This document shows positions 16,901 to 24,986 of a DNA stretch of 64,000 bases, one piece after another. The notes below the pieces were generated by a model that worked only from the letters and a program-made list of their open reading frames with translations, ran no database searches and was not told the DNA's origin. A program made the position numbers and the translations under genes. This DNA is from Flavobacterium sp. Sd200 (GTDB taxonomy: Bacteria > Bacteroidota > Bacteroidia > Flavobacteriales > Flavobacteriaceae). How positions within the stretch are numbered: position 1 is the first letter of the stretch; each line of letters starts with the position of its first letter. The DNA lies in assembly GCF_009826935.1 (NCBI RefSeq), contig NZ_WUMN01000010.1, forward strand, positions 1 through 64,000, read 5' to 3'.

Positions 16901-17103
16901 GCATTCTCTAAGGTAATAAGGGTTGATTTTACCAATACATCGGCACTTGCGCCGGGATAGGCTATAAATATATTTACTGTTGTTGGTGCAATATCTGGAA
17001 ATTGCGATGTTGGCAATTGTTTGATTGCCAGCGTACCCATAAACACGATCATAATAGATATTACAATCGCAAACACGGGTCTGTGTATGAATTTACTAAA
17101 CAT
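13906..17103 (-). CDS. HAE1-family RND multidrug efflux permease (AcrB-like)
   Basis: 1065 residues, usual for AcrB relatives, with twelve expected membrane helices and two large periplasmic loops. The proton relay is intact: two adjacent Asp in TM4 (GIVVDDAIVVVEA) and the Lys in TM10 (GLLGKNAVLIVEFA). The N-terminus FSKFIHRPVFAIVISI is typical of HAE1 rather than heavy-metal (HME) pumps. It exchanges drugs or bile-type amphiphiles for protons together with the adaptor and duct genes on either side. A 25-nt gap separates it from the adaptor. No local regulator is adjacent. Confidence 0.96.
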   Translation of the reverse strand: MFSKFIHRPVFAIVISIMIVFMGTLAIKQLPTSQFPDIAPTTVNIFIAYPGASADVLVKSTLITLENAINGVQDMRYMATDATSAGEATLRIIFEPGTDPNQAVIRVKTRVDQVMPLLPELVQREGVVITPIQPSMLMYVNLYAKGKNMDEKFLYNYANVKMLPEINRIKGVARSQILGSRTYAMRVWLNPDRMRAYKVSVDEVMEALGEQSIVGRPGRIGQSSGINAQSLEYVLTYKGRFSEPAEYENIIIRANADGESIRLKDIGRAELGSEFFDIYSNLDGHPSASIMLKQNYGSNASDVIAAVKAKLEEMKQTFPPGMDYKVSYDVSKFLDASIEQVIDTLRDAFILVALVVFIFLGDWRSTLIPILAVPVSLVGAFFVIQFFGITINMVTMFALVLAIGIVVDDAIVVVEAVHAKFEEFPHISPYMAVKKVLGEISGAIIAITAVMVSVFLPISFMSGPVGTFYRQFSITMASSIVISAIIALTLTPVLCAMLLKNTHGQAKKKNILTKGLDKFNSKFDKLTGRYERLLKVIVNRRVVTFTILIAFCAGTFFVNKILPSGFIPSEDQGTIYAIIQTPPGSTLETTNQVSQKLQKIAEKIDGVESVSSLAGYEIMTEGRGSNAGTCMINLKPWDEREHKVTEIMEELEEKSKGLGAKIEFFEPPAIPGFGSSGGFSMRLLDKNTTTDYQEFDKINKDFMEALGKRKELSGLFTFFAANYPQYELEIDNNLAMQKGVTIGKAMENLDILIGSTYEQGFIKFDRFFKVYVQSDPKFRRLPSDVLNLFVKNDHGDMVPYSAFMKLKKTQGPNEITRYNMYNSAAIQGLPAKGYTTAEAIDAVREVAKQTLPKGYDIAWEGLSYDESNRGNESIYIFLIVTAFVYFVLSAQYESFIIPLAVIFSLPVGIFGSFLLLELMGLQNDIYAQIGLIMLVGLLGKNAVLIVEFAVQKRHEGATIFDAAIEGAKVRFRPILMTSFAFIAGLIPLMLATGAGAIGNKTLGSAALGGMLFGTIFGVVIVPGLYYIFGSIADGRKLIQFEDDSSLSEELVHQIDNFPKTDDHDA

Positions 17104-17128
17104 CTTTTATCTTTTTAAGTTACTCCAC

Positions 17129-18211
17129 TTATTCGGCATACAGGTCTAAATGAGAAATAACATATTCCGGTTTCTCTAATTTATACTCTACTTTTTCATT
17201 TTCTTTTACAAGGCGTATACCTTCTAATAGAATTTTGTCATCTGTAGATAACCCTTCGCTTATTATAAATATGTGAGGTAACTCTCCGGCGATTTTAACT
17301 TCGCGTGAATGTATTACGTTATTTTTATCTACAACATATACATATTTTTTATCAAGAACCTCGAAAGTAGCTTTTTGAGGTATCAGCATCGCGTTTTTAT
17401 AAGGAACGGCCATTTCTATATTACCGGTCTCGCCATGGCGCAATAAACCTTCAGGATTAGGGAACGTAGCCCTGAACGATATGTTACCGGTTTCGTTATC
17501 AAAATCTGCTTCAATAGTAGAAACAACCCCACTGTGTTTAAATATCTCATTGTTAGCCATTAAAAGGTCAACCTTTTGAGGCTCTTTAGTTTGTGTTTTA
17601 GCTTTATAATCAAGATATTCAGCCTCCGGAACATTATAGTAAACCCACATTTTGCTGTTGTCAGAAAGTTCGGTTAGCAGGTCACCCTCATCTACAAGGC
17701 TACCCAGCCTTACATGAAAACGGTCTATAATACCGTCAAATGGAGCACGTATTTCTGTAAACTGTAAATGAACCTGGGTTAACGAAAGTTCAGCCTTGGC
17801 TTTATCCCATTTGGCTTTTGCCATGGCAAGTTCGTTAGGAGCAACAACTTTGCTGTCGGCAAGTCTTTTAGTGTTTTTATATTCTATCTCTGCAAAACTT
17901 GCTTCGGCTTTTGCCCTCTCCATTTCTGCCTGATACAGCTTAGGCATTATCTGGAACAAAAGCTGGCCTTTTTTTACAGACTGACCTTCATCTACATAAA
18001 TTTTTTCTAAATAACCTCTTTCCTGTGCCCTAAGTTCTATATGCTGTATAGACTTAATTTGCGATACATACTCTTTTGTAATGGTAGTATCTTTAATTAC
18101 AGGGTTGGTTACCAGGAATTTTTCTCCTTCTTTCTTTTCTTCTTCTTTTTTTGCACAGCTTGTGCTTAACATTAAGGCACACAAGCCCATTAGCATTACA
18201 ATTCTGTTCAT
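17129..18211 (-). CDS. RND efflux periplasmic adaptor subunit (membrane fusion protein)
   Basis: 360 residues. A lipoprotein signal (MNRIVMLMGLCALMLSTSC) places it at the periplasmic face of the inner membrane. The order is lipoyl half (LEKIYVDEGQSVKKGQLLF), helical hairpin (about 105-150), second lipoyl half (APFDGIIDRFHVRLGSLVDEG), beta-barrel, and membrane-proximal domain (LIPQKATFEVLDKKYVYVVD). It links the AcrB-like pump with the TolC-like duct. First gene of the three-gene operon. The 190 nt upstream hold its promoter region with nothing else recognisable. Confidence 0.95.
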   Translation of the reverse strand: MNRIVMLMGLCALMLSTSCAKKEEEKKEGEKFLVTNPVIKDTTITKEYVSQIKSIQHIELRAQERGYLEKIYVDEGQSVKKGQLLFQIMPKLYQAEMERAKAEASFAEIEYKNTKRLADSKVVAPNELAMAKAKWDKAKAELSLTQVHLQFTEIRAPFDGIIDRFHVRLGSLVDEGDLLTELSDNSKMWVYYNVPEAEYLDYKAKTQTKEPQKVDLLMANNEIFKHSGVVSTIEADFDNETGNISFRATFPNPEGLLRHGETGNIEMAVPYKNAMLIPQKATFEVLDKKYVYVVDKNNVIHSREVKIAGELPHIFIISEGLSTDDKILLEGIRLVKENEKVEYKLEKPEYVISHLDLYAE

Positions 18212-18399
18212 AATAATTGCTTTAAAAGCTAAACGTTTTTAATTAAATTTTTTAAAAGGGGAATTGTGTATATAGCAAGTAGCCGAAAAGTACATCCGTA
18301 AGCTGTAATAAAAGCTTATGAAAATGGCCTCACTAATAATTTACACATGGAAAACGAGAGGTAAATTAACGGTATAATTTACCCTTGAAAGATTTTAGA

Positions 18400-18852
18400 T
18401 CAAATCCTGAATACACGAAATATTACGTGCAATTTTTGAGACGGAAAATTTAAAATATACCTGCAAACAGGCAGATTGATTTTTACCTTATCGCAAAAAT
18501 ATGAAGGTGTCGTGGTAAATAGCGCAAAGTTAGTGTATGCACTAAGGGTATTAAGTTTTTTGGACGGGTTAAGTTTTAATGAGGTTTCTTCCTCCTCATT
18601 TTCATTGTCGGTCAGTTCTGTCTTGTCATTTTGTTTAAACGTAAGCCCATCTGCCGATTTAACTGTAGTACCACTATCCGGTATAATTTGCTCTAAAGCA
18701 CTATGAGCTTTGCCAAAATCTGAAAGTTCAAAATCTTCGGGAGCATGCAGGGAAGAAAAAGCAAACGGATTTACATGCGCATCTATATTGCTATATCCGC
18801 ATAGAAGGGTAAGACTTACCCACATGAAAATTTTAAACAGAGACTTTTTCAT
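18400..18852 (-). CDS. Hypothetical secreted protein
   Basis: About 150 residues from ATG 18852, chosen because it starts the signal peptide MKKSLFKIFMWVSLTLLCG. An ATG 11 codons upstream (18885) is also possible. The middle is acidic (DNENEEEETS). Towards the end two Cys (SYFCDKV, LPVCRYI) precede the closing segment PSQKLHVIFRVFRI, which is basic and hydrophobic. No family recognised. It lies 188 nt upstream of the efflux operon on the same strand, so it may share regulation, but separate transcription is as likely. Confidence 0.55.
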   Translation of the reverse strand: MKKSLFKIFMWVSLTLLCGYSNIDAHVNPFAFSSLHAPEDFELSDFGKAHSALEQIIPDSGTTVKSADGLTFKQNDKTELTDNENEEEETSLKLNPSKKLNTLSAYTNFALFTTTPSYFCDKVKINLPVCRYILNFPSQKLHVIFRVFRI

Positions 18853-19094
18853 CCGCCGCAAAATTACACAAAATGATTTAAACAAATCTGTTCAATTCTA
18901 AAAAAATTAAAATAACATTAAAAAGTACAGCTACAACAATTTCGCAACTATAAATGTTATAAAACAATCAATTTCAGAACTTTAAAATTTAAAAACTCTT
19001 TATATAGAGTCTCATACTTTTTCGGAAATGTTAAATAACAATTAGCGTGCCATTTGCAACATTAAAATATTTTAATTTTAAAACAAAGTCTAAT

Positions 19095-20603
19095 TTATTC
19101 AATAACAGCATCATCAAGCTGTAGGTTGTTCAGGAAAGCAATGGTAGTTTCTATATCATAATGTAATATGCGGTCTTCGCTAACAAGCGGTACTTCTTCA
19201 CGATATAGTTTAATAAACATCTCTAAAAACTCTCCAGATCGTAACGGCCTCCTGAACTCGATAGCCTGAGAAGCATTCATAAGTTCTATAGCAAGTATGC
19301 GCTCAAGGTTTTCCATAATGCGCAATGTTTTAGTGGCTGCATTAGCCCCCATGCTCACATGGTCTTCCTGTCCATTACTACTAACAATACTGTCTACACT
19401 TGCAGGAGTTGCCAGTTGTTTGTTTTGGCTTACAATTCCAGCAGCGGTATATTGCGGAATCATAAAACCGGAGTTAAGCCCAGGGTTGCTTACCAAAAAA
19501 GGCGGCAGCCCGCGCAGGCCACTTATAAGCTGATACGTTCTCCTTTCGGATATGCTTCCCAGTTCGGCAAGGGCTATACCCAAAAAGTCGAGTGCCAGGG
19601 CAAGCGGCTGACCGTGAAAGTTGCCTCCACTGATGATCTCATCGCTTTCAATAAAAATATTAGGATTATCTGTAACCGAATTGATCTCGGTCTTAAACAC
19701 TTTCTTTACATAATCGATAGTGTCTTTTGTAGCACCATGCACTTGTGGTATGCAACGGAAAGAATACGGATCCTGAACATGTTTTTTTGGCTGGGCAATG
19801 ATCTCGCTGTCTTCAAGCAGTTCATTAAACCTGCGTGCAGTAACAATTTGCCCTTTGTGAGGGCGGATTATGTGTATATGCTCATTAAACGGCTCTATGC
19901 GACCATCAAAACCTTCTAATGATACTGCACCAATAACATCAGCCAAATAAGAATATTTAATAGCTTTTAGCAACACATGTACACCATAAGCACTCATAAA
20001 CTGGGTGCCGTTAAGCAATGCCAAGCCTTCTTTAGATTGAAGTACTATAGGCTCCCACCCCATTTTGTTAAGAACTTTAGAGGCAGGCTGACGGAAACCA
20101 TCGCTGTACACCTCACCCTCGCCAAGCAAAGGCAGTGAAAGATGAGCCAACGGAGCAAGATCGCCCGATGCCCCTAACGAGCCTAATTGATATACTACAG
20201 GGAAAATATCGTTATTATAAAAATCAATAAGCCTTTCTACTGTAATTAGCTGCACACCACTATGCCCGTAGCTAAGAGACTGTATTTTGAGCAAGAGCAT
20301 GATTTTTACAACCTCTTCAGGTACTTCGTTTCCCGTACCGCAAGCGTGCGATTTTACAAGGTTTTCCTGTAGCTTAGAAAGGTCGTTATTGGATATTTTT
20401 ATGTTATAGAGCGAGCCAAACCCGGTGTTAATGCCATAGATAGGTTTATCATTATCCTGCATTTTATTGTCAAGGTAAGCGCGGCATTTTATAATGTTTG
20501 CCCTTGCCTCTTCAGATAAGGCGAGCTTTTTACCCTGCGAAAGGATATCGTTCACGATTTCAAGGGTTAAGAGCTCACTGCTGATATAATGTATAGTATC
20601 CAT
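19095..20603 (-). CDS. hutH: Histidine ammonia-lyase
   Basis: About 502 residues from ATG 20603, which begins MDTIHYISSELLTLE as in close homologues; a frame extension to 20645 adds 14 unlikely residues. The enzyme removes ammonia from histidine to give urocanate. The Ala-Ser-Gly triplet that cyclises to the MIO cofactor is present (GSLGASGDLAPLAHLSL), as are NGTQFMSAYG and the QDPYSFRCIPQVHGA segment. No hutU, hutI or hutG gene lies nearby, so the histidine pathway is dispersed. The gene stands 27 nt upstream of the 20645 frame end from nnr on the same strand. Confidence 0.93.
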   Translation of the reverse strand: MDTIHYISSELLTLEIVNDILSQGKKLALSEEARANIIKCRAYLDNKMQDNDKPIYGINTGFGSLYNIKISNNDLSKLQENLVKSHACGTGNEVPEEVVKIMLLLKIQSLSYGHSGVQLITVERLIDFYNNDIFPVVYQLGSLGASGDLAPLAHLSLPLLGEGEVYSDGFRQPASKVLNKMGWEPIVLQSKEGLALLNGTQFMSAYGVHVLLKAIKYSYLADVIGAVSLEGFDGRIEPFNEHIHIIRPHKGQIVTARRFNELLEDSEIIAQPKKHVQDPYSFRCIPQVHGATKDTIDYVKKVFKTEINSVTDNPNIFIESDEIISGGNFHGQPLALALDFLGIALAELGSISERRTYQLISGLRGLPPFLVSNPGLNSGFMIPQYTAAGIVSQNKQLATPASVDSIVSSNGQEDHVSMGANAATKTLRIMENLERILAIELMNASQAIEFRRPLRSGEFLEMFIKLYREEVPLVSEDRILHYDIETTIAFLNNLQLDDAVIE

Positions 20604-20672
20604 GTACACGATAGGTTTTAAACCCCAAAATTCATTAAACTGCAATTAAAAAACAACAATTTTACCAAAAAT

Positions 20673-22172
20673 TCAGAATTTAGCCTTTTCCTTTTCTATT
20701 TTAAGGTATGCTTTACCTGTGTAGTTTATAACATCTGATGCTGTAAATGCCTGATGTCCTGTCTCGCTTACAGCAATATCGGCCGTAAGCCCGTGCAGAT
20801 AGACACCAAAAATTGCAGCATCGGCCGACGGATAACCCTGTGCCAATAATCCGGTTATAATTCCTGTAAGTGTATCGCCTGTACCACCTGTTGCAAGGGC
20901 AGCATTGCCCGTAGAATTTATATAAATTTCACTACCATTACATACCATGGTATGAGAATCTTTAGCAACTATAATAACATTATATGTTTTACTAAACTGT
21001 TTTATCTTTTCAAGACGGTCAAAATCGTCTTGCCATTTACCTACAAGTCGTTCAAGTTCTTTAGGGTGCGGTGTAAGTACACTGTGTTGTGGTAATAAAG
21101 AAAGCCACTCTTTATTATACGATAGTATATTAAGTGCATCGGCATCTATAACTAACGGAATAGTTGATGCTTTTAGTAACTCATAGAATGCCTGCTGGGT
21201 TTCGGGGTGTTGCCCCAGGCCGGGGCCTATGCCTATAGCCTTTGGCTGAAGATCGAAACTTATTTTGGTAATATGCCTGTCGCCATCAGTAAGTGCCATA
21301 GCCTCAGGCAGGCTTGTTTGAATTATGTTGTAACCACACTCTGGCAAGTAGGCCGTTACCAGCCCACAACCCGATTTTAAGGCTGCCTTAGCAGCCAAAC
21401 AAACTGCCCCTATTTTACCGTGACTTCCCCCTACTATCAAGGCATGCCCCTGAGTGCCTTTGTGTGCATGGGGCTTAACCGGGCGGTAATGCCTGCATGC
21501 ATATTTAGTATTTACCAAATGGTAATAAGAAGATAAACCAGAGACAAACTCTTTATCAAGACCAATATCCAATATCTCTATTTTATTCACAAAATCATTG
21601 TTTCCCGGCAGATAAAATGCCAGTTTAGGAAAGTGGAATGTTAGCACCACATCACTTTCTACGGCAACCTCAGTAGGTTTATCCATAAACAGGCCCGATG
21701 GTGCATCTATAGAAATTACCTGTCCGTTGTGTTGGTTAATCCTGTCAATTACCTCTTTTACATCTGCTGATAATTCACGATTGATGCCAATACCAAAAAT
21801 AGCATCGATATAGATCAGTTTACCTTTTTCAAATTCGTAGTCCTCCTCTGTGTTACACTCCAAACCTGTTTGTTTTATCAACGCAAGGGCAACATCAAAT
21901 TCAGGAGTGGGTTTGCCTGCTCCCTGCACAATGTCTACAACAACAGGATAATTATCTTCTTTAAGCAGCCGTGCTACCACAAGGCCGTCGCCGCCATTAT
22001 TGCCCTGCCCGCAAAATATATGAAAAGTGGTCTCCTTATCGGCAAAATGCTTTTTTAACCATAAAAAAACTTCAAAAGAGGCACGTTCCATTAATTGCAC
22101 AGAAGTTATGCCTTGATTGCTTATTGTTATTTTATCAGCCTCTCTAATGTTTTTTGTGTCAAAAATCTTCAT
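20673..22172 (-). CDS. nnr: Bifunctional NAD(P)H-hydrate epimerase / ADP-dependent dehydratase
   Basis: 499 residues. It repairs hydrated NADH and NADPH. The N-terminal epimerase (YjeF_N) domain runs to about residue 215 and shows HIFCGQGNNGGDGLVVARLL. The C-terminal dehydratase, a ribokinase-like fold, shows GGSHGKIGAVCLAAKAALKSG and the catalytic loop ALATGGTGDTLTGII. Length and domain order are those of the bacterial fusion protein. It is divergent from the thr operon across 22173-22262 and may be co-transcribed with hutH downstream. Confidence 0.95.
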   Translation of the reverse strand: MKIFDTKNIREADKITISNQGITSVQLMERASFEVFLWLKKHFADKETTFHIFCGQGNNGGDGLVVARLLKEDNYPVVVDIVQGAGKPTPEFDVALALIKQTGLECNTEEDYEFEKGKLIYIDAIFGIGINRELSADVKEVIDRINQHNGQVISIDAPSGLFMDKPTEVAVESDVVLTFHFPKLAFYLPGNNDFVNKIEILDIGLDKEFVSGLSSYYHLVNTKYACRHYRPVKPHAHKGTQGHALIVGGSHGKIGAVCLAAKAALKSGCGLVTAYLPECGYNIIQTSLPEAMALTDGDRHITKISFDLQPKAIGIGPGLGQHPETQQAFYELLKASTIPLVIDADALNILSYNKEWLSLLPQHSVLTPHPKELERLVGKWQDDFDRLEKIKQFSKTYNVIIVAKDSHTMVCNGSEIYINSTGNAALATGGTGDTLTGIITGLLAQGYPSADAAIFGVYLHGLTADIAVSETGHQAFTASDVINYTGKAYLKIEKEKAKF

Positions 22173-22225
22173 TTACCATTATAATTGTTTCATTTATAAA
22201 ATATCCGTAAAAAGCCTCGTTACAC

Positions 22226-22255
22226 TTTGCTGCCTATGTAAATTTATTACATTTG
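22226..22255 (+). promoter_or_regulatory. thr operon promoter
   Basis: TTTG (22226-22229), an 18-bp gap, then TACATTTG (22248-22255) match the Bacteroidetes -33/-7 promoter. Transcription would start around 22260, a few bases before the leader ATG at 22263. Confidence 0.7.
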
Positions 22256-22262
22256 TAACTAT

Positions 22263-22370
22263 ATGACAGGTAATAGCAACAAATATTTAACTACAGGCAT
22301 CGGCAATACTACTGCCGGGGTGGTAAATATTACTATTACATCAACTACCACCACCCCATTGGGGGTATAA
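22263..22370 (+). CDS. Threonine-rich leader peptide of the thr operon
   Basis: A 35-codon ORF immediately after the promoter, ending 79 nt before thrA. It contains 11 Thr and 3 Ile, with a run of four Thr codons (28-31) near the end in the context ITITSTTTTPLGV. The composition matches a classic thr attenuator peptide (E. coli thrL) in amino-acid content, not in sequence. Slow translation at the Thr run under Thr shortage would keep ribosomes on the RNA that forms the hairpins at 22317-22366. It is not in frame as an extension of ThrA. Confidence 0.8.
   Translation: MTGNSNKYLTTGIGNTTAGVVNITITSTTTTPLGV
22317..22366 (+). promoter_or_regulatory. Alternative hairpins of the thr attenuator
   Basis: GGGGTGGT (22317-22324) can pair with ACCACCCC (22350-22357). 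The same C run (22353-22357) can instead pair with GGGGT (22362-22366). The two pairings exclude each other, and the Thr run lies in the overlap. No clear U run follows, so the output could be termination without a U tract or control of translation. Confidence 0.55.
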
Positions 22371-22449
22371 TCTTTACATATAGAACACCTGCCATGGTTA
22401 TTTTTTAAATAACTTAGCCAACCATTACCATAAATCTAAATACCTACTC

Positions 22450-24900
22450 ATGAACATTTTAAAGTTTGGCGGAACATCTGTAGCCAATGCACAAAATATA
22501 TCGCTCTGTATAAATATTGTTAAACAAAAAAAGCAAACTGCACCCGTGGTTGTGGTGGTTTCTGCCCTAGGAGGAGTAACCGATTTGCTCTTATCTGCTG
22601 CCATTAGTGCCAGCGAAAAAAGCGAAGATTACAAACAGGTACTCGAAAAAGTTGAGTCACGCCACCTTGAGGTTATTAAAACGCTCGTTCCTGCCACAGG
22701 CCAAAGCAGTGTGCTGAGCCATGCCAAAAGAGAACTTAACCGCCTTGAAACCTTATTAGATGGCTGCTACTTATTAGAAGAATTATCTGAGCGCACAAAA
22801 GATTTGATACTGTCGTTTGGAGAAGTATTATCGTCTTACATAATATCGGAAGTATTAAAAGCACAGGACGAAGATGCTGCCCTTGCAGACAGCCGCGAAC
22901 TTATAAAAACCAACAGCCGCTTTGGTAAAGCAGTTGTAAACTTTGAGATAACCAATGCACTTATTGCCGATTATTTTAAAGCCAAAAAACACGATATTTT
23001 TGTAATGCCCGGTTTTATTGCTCAGCAGGCTGACGGACATACAACAACTTTAGGTCGCGGCGGAAGCGATTATACTGCAGCCATTGTTGCCGCAGCCCTT
23101 GATGTGGAAAGCCTTGAAATATGGACCGATGTAAACGGTATTTATACCGCCAACCCTAAAATTGTTAAGCAGGCTGAACCGATACCTTACATTACTTTTG
23201 AAGAAGCCATGGAGCTTTCGCATTTTGGTGCAAAAGTGCTCTACCCCCCTACCATTCAGCCGATACTGAATAAAGATATTACCCTTCATATCAAAAATAC
23301 TTTTGAGCCGGAAGCACACGGTAGTACCATTAATAAAGTACCAGAGGTTAAAAGCAGCAACCCTATTCGTGGTATAAGCAATGTAGACGACATTACACTT
23401 ATTACCCTTGAAGGTCCCGGTATGGTGGGTGTGGCAGGTTTCTCAAAACGTTTGTTTGAAGTTATTTCTAAAGAAAATATCAATGTTATCTTTATTACAC
23501 AGGCATCGTCTGAGCATTCTATATGCCTTGGTATTGCCGAAGCTGAAGCCAAAAAGGCTGAAACCGCTATTAATGCCGAATTTGATTTTGAAATAAAGCA
23601 GCTCAAAATTTATCCTGCTATTATTGAAAACGGGCTTTCTATAATTGCAGTGGTGGGCGAAAACATGAAAAACTTTCAGGGCCTTAGCGGGCGCATGTTT
23701 AGCTCGTTGGGCAAGAACAATATTAACATCCGCGCCATCGCGCAGGGAGCTTCTGAAAGAAATATATCGGCGGTAATTGATAAAAAAGACGTCAAGAAAG
23801 CGCTTAATACCCTGCACGAAACCTTTTTTGAAGACGCTACCGTACAGCTCAACCTGTTTGTTATGGGTGTAGGTAATGTGGGAGAAAAATTCCTTGACCA
23901 GATACGCTCACAATACAATTATCTTAAAGATAACCTTAAGATAAACGTACGCATAGCAGGGCTTTCTAACTCTAAAAAAATGTATTTTGATGAAGAAGGT
24001 ATTGACCTTGCCAACTTTAAATCGTTGTTACAAAGCGGAGAGGCCACAAGCACCGATGGTTTTGTTAGCAAAATAAAAGAACTCAACCTGCGCAACAGTA
24101 TTTTTGTAGACAATACTGCCAGCGATGTAGTTGCAGGCAGTTATGCCCAGTATCTAAAAAATAGCATAGCGGTTGTTACCTGTAATAAAGTTGCCTGCGC
24201 ATCAGAATATTCTAATTATAAGCATCTTAAAAGTTTATCGAGGCAATACAATGCTCCGTTTTTGTTTGAGACCAATGTGGGCGCAGGGCTTCCAATTATA
24301 GATACACTTAAAAATTTGGTTGCCAGCGGCGACAGGGTACACAAAATACAGGCTGTGCTTAGCGGTAGCCTAAACTTTATATTTAACAACTTTGATGAGA
24401 ATAACTCTTTTCATGATGTGGTTAAACAGGCCATGGCCGAAGGCTATACAGAACCGGATCCTAAGATAGACCTTAGTGGTATTGATGTTAAACGCAAACT
24501 CGTTATCCTTATTCGCGAGAGTGGCTACGAAATGGAGATAGACGATATCGAAACCCATTCTTTCCTACCGGAAGAATGCCTTGCCACAACTAACAACGAA
24601 GACTTTTTACAGTCGTTAAAAGACCATGCCGAACACTTTAATAACCTTTATGCACAAGCCAGGGCACAATACAGCAAACTTAAATTTGTAGCATCGTTTA
24701 AAAACGGAAAAGCGAATGTTAGTTTACAGTTCATTCCGGCCGACCATCCGTTCTATAATCTTGAAGGTAAAGACAATATAGTACTTTTCTCTACTGACCG
24801 TTATGCCGACCAGCCTCTTATAATTAAGGGTGCAGGAGCAGGAGCTGATGTAACCGCTTCGGGCATTTTTGCAGATGTAATACGTATTGGAAATAAATAG
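22450..24900 (+). CDS. thrA: Bifunctional aspartate kinase / homoserine dehydrogenase
   Basis: 816 residues. The N-terminal aspartokinase (KFGGTSVANAQN at the start, GRGGSDYTAAIVAAAL later) is followed by two ACT regulatory regions (about 310-460) and the homoserine dehydrogenase (VMGVGNVGEKFLDQI, then GAGLPIIDTLKNL). It catalyses the first and third steps from aspartate to threonine, and the ACT domains usually bind threonine as inhibitor. First gene of thrABC, controlled by the leader peptide at 22263-22370. An inverted repeat lies between it and thrB. Confidence 0.97.
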   Translation: MNILKFGGTSVANAQNISLCINIVKQKKQTAPVVVVVSALGGVTDLLLSAAISASEKSEDYKQVLEKVESRHLEVIKTLVPATGQSSVLSHAKRELNRLETLLDGCYLLEELSERTKDLILSFGEVLSSYIISEVLKAQDEDAALADSRELIKTNSRFGKAVVNFEITNALIADYFKAKKHDIFVMPGFIAQQADGHTTTLGRGGSDYTAAIVAAALDVESLEIWTDVNGIYTANPKIVKQAEPIPYITFEEAMELSHFGAKVLYPPTIQPILNKDITLHIKNTFEPEAHGSTINKVPEVKSSNPIRGISNVDDITLITLEGPGMVGVAGFSKRLFEVISKENINVIFITQASSEHSICLGIAEAEAKKAETAINAEFDFEIKQLKIYPAIIENGLSIIAVVGENMKNFQGLSGRMFSSLGKNNINIRAIAQGASERNISAVIDKKDVKKALNTLHETFFEDATVQLNLFVMGVGNVGEKFLDQIRSQYNYLKDNLKINVRIAGLSNSKKMYFDEEGIDLANFKSLLQSGEATSTDGFVSKIKELNLRNSIFVDNTASDVVAGSYAQYLKNSIAVVTCNKVACASEYSNYKHLKSLSRQYNAPFLFETNVGAGLPIIDTLKNLVASGDRVHKIQAVLSGSLNFIFNNFDENNSFHDVVKQAMAEGYTEPDPKIDLSGIDVKRKLVILIRESGYEMEIDDIETHSFLPEECLATTNNEDFLQSLKDHAEHFNNLYAQARAQYSKLKFVASFKNGKANVSLQFIPADHPFYNLEGKDNIVLFSTDRYADQPLIIKGAGAGADVTASGIFADVIRIGNK

Positions 24901-24905
24901 TAGAG

Positions 24906-24972
24906 ACACGAATTGCACTAATTTCACTAATCCTTTTTTGTAATAATTTGTGAAAATTGGTGTAATTCGTGT
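24906..24972. repeat. Inverted repeat between thrA and thrB
   Basis: The left arm CACGAATTGCACTAATTTCA (from 24907) and the right arm ending TGGTGTAATTCGTG (to 24971) pair with a few mismatches around a T-rich loop. The motif GTGTAATTCGTG belongs to a repeat type I have seen scattered in flavobacterial intergenic regions. Inside the operon it could lower transcription of thrBC relative to thrA or stabilise the upstream mRNA. Confidence 0.6.
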
Positions 24973-24986
24973 TTGAAAAAAATATT

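Noticed and set aside
22263..22370. Leader ORF read as an N-terminal part of ThrA
   Set aside because: It ends in TAA at 22368-22370, and ThrA starts correctly at 22450 with the kinase motif at once.
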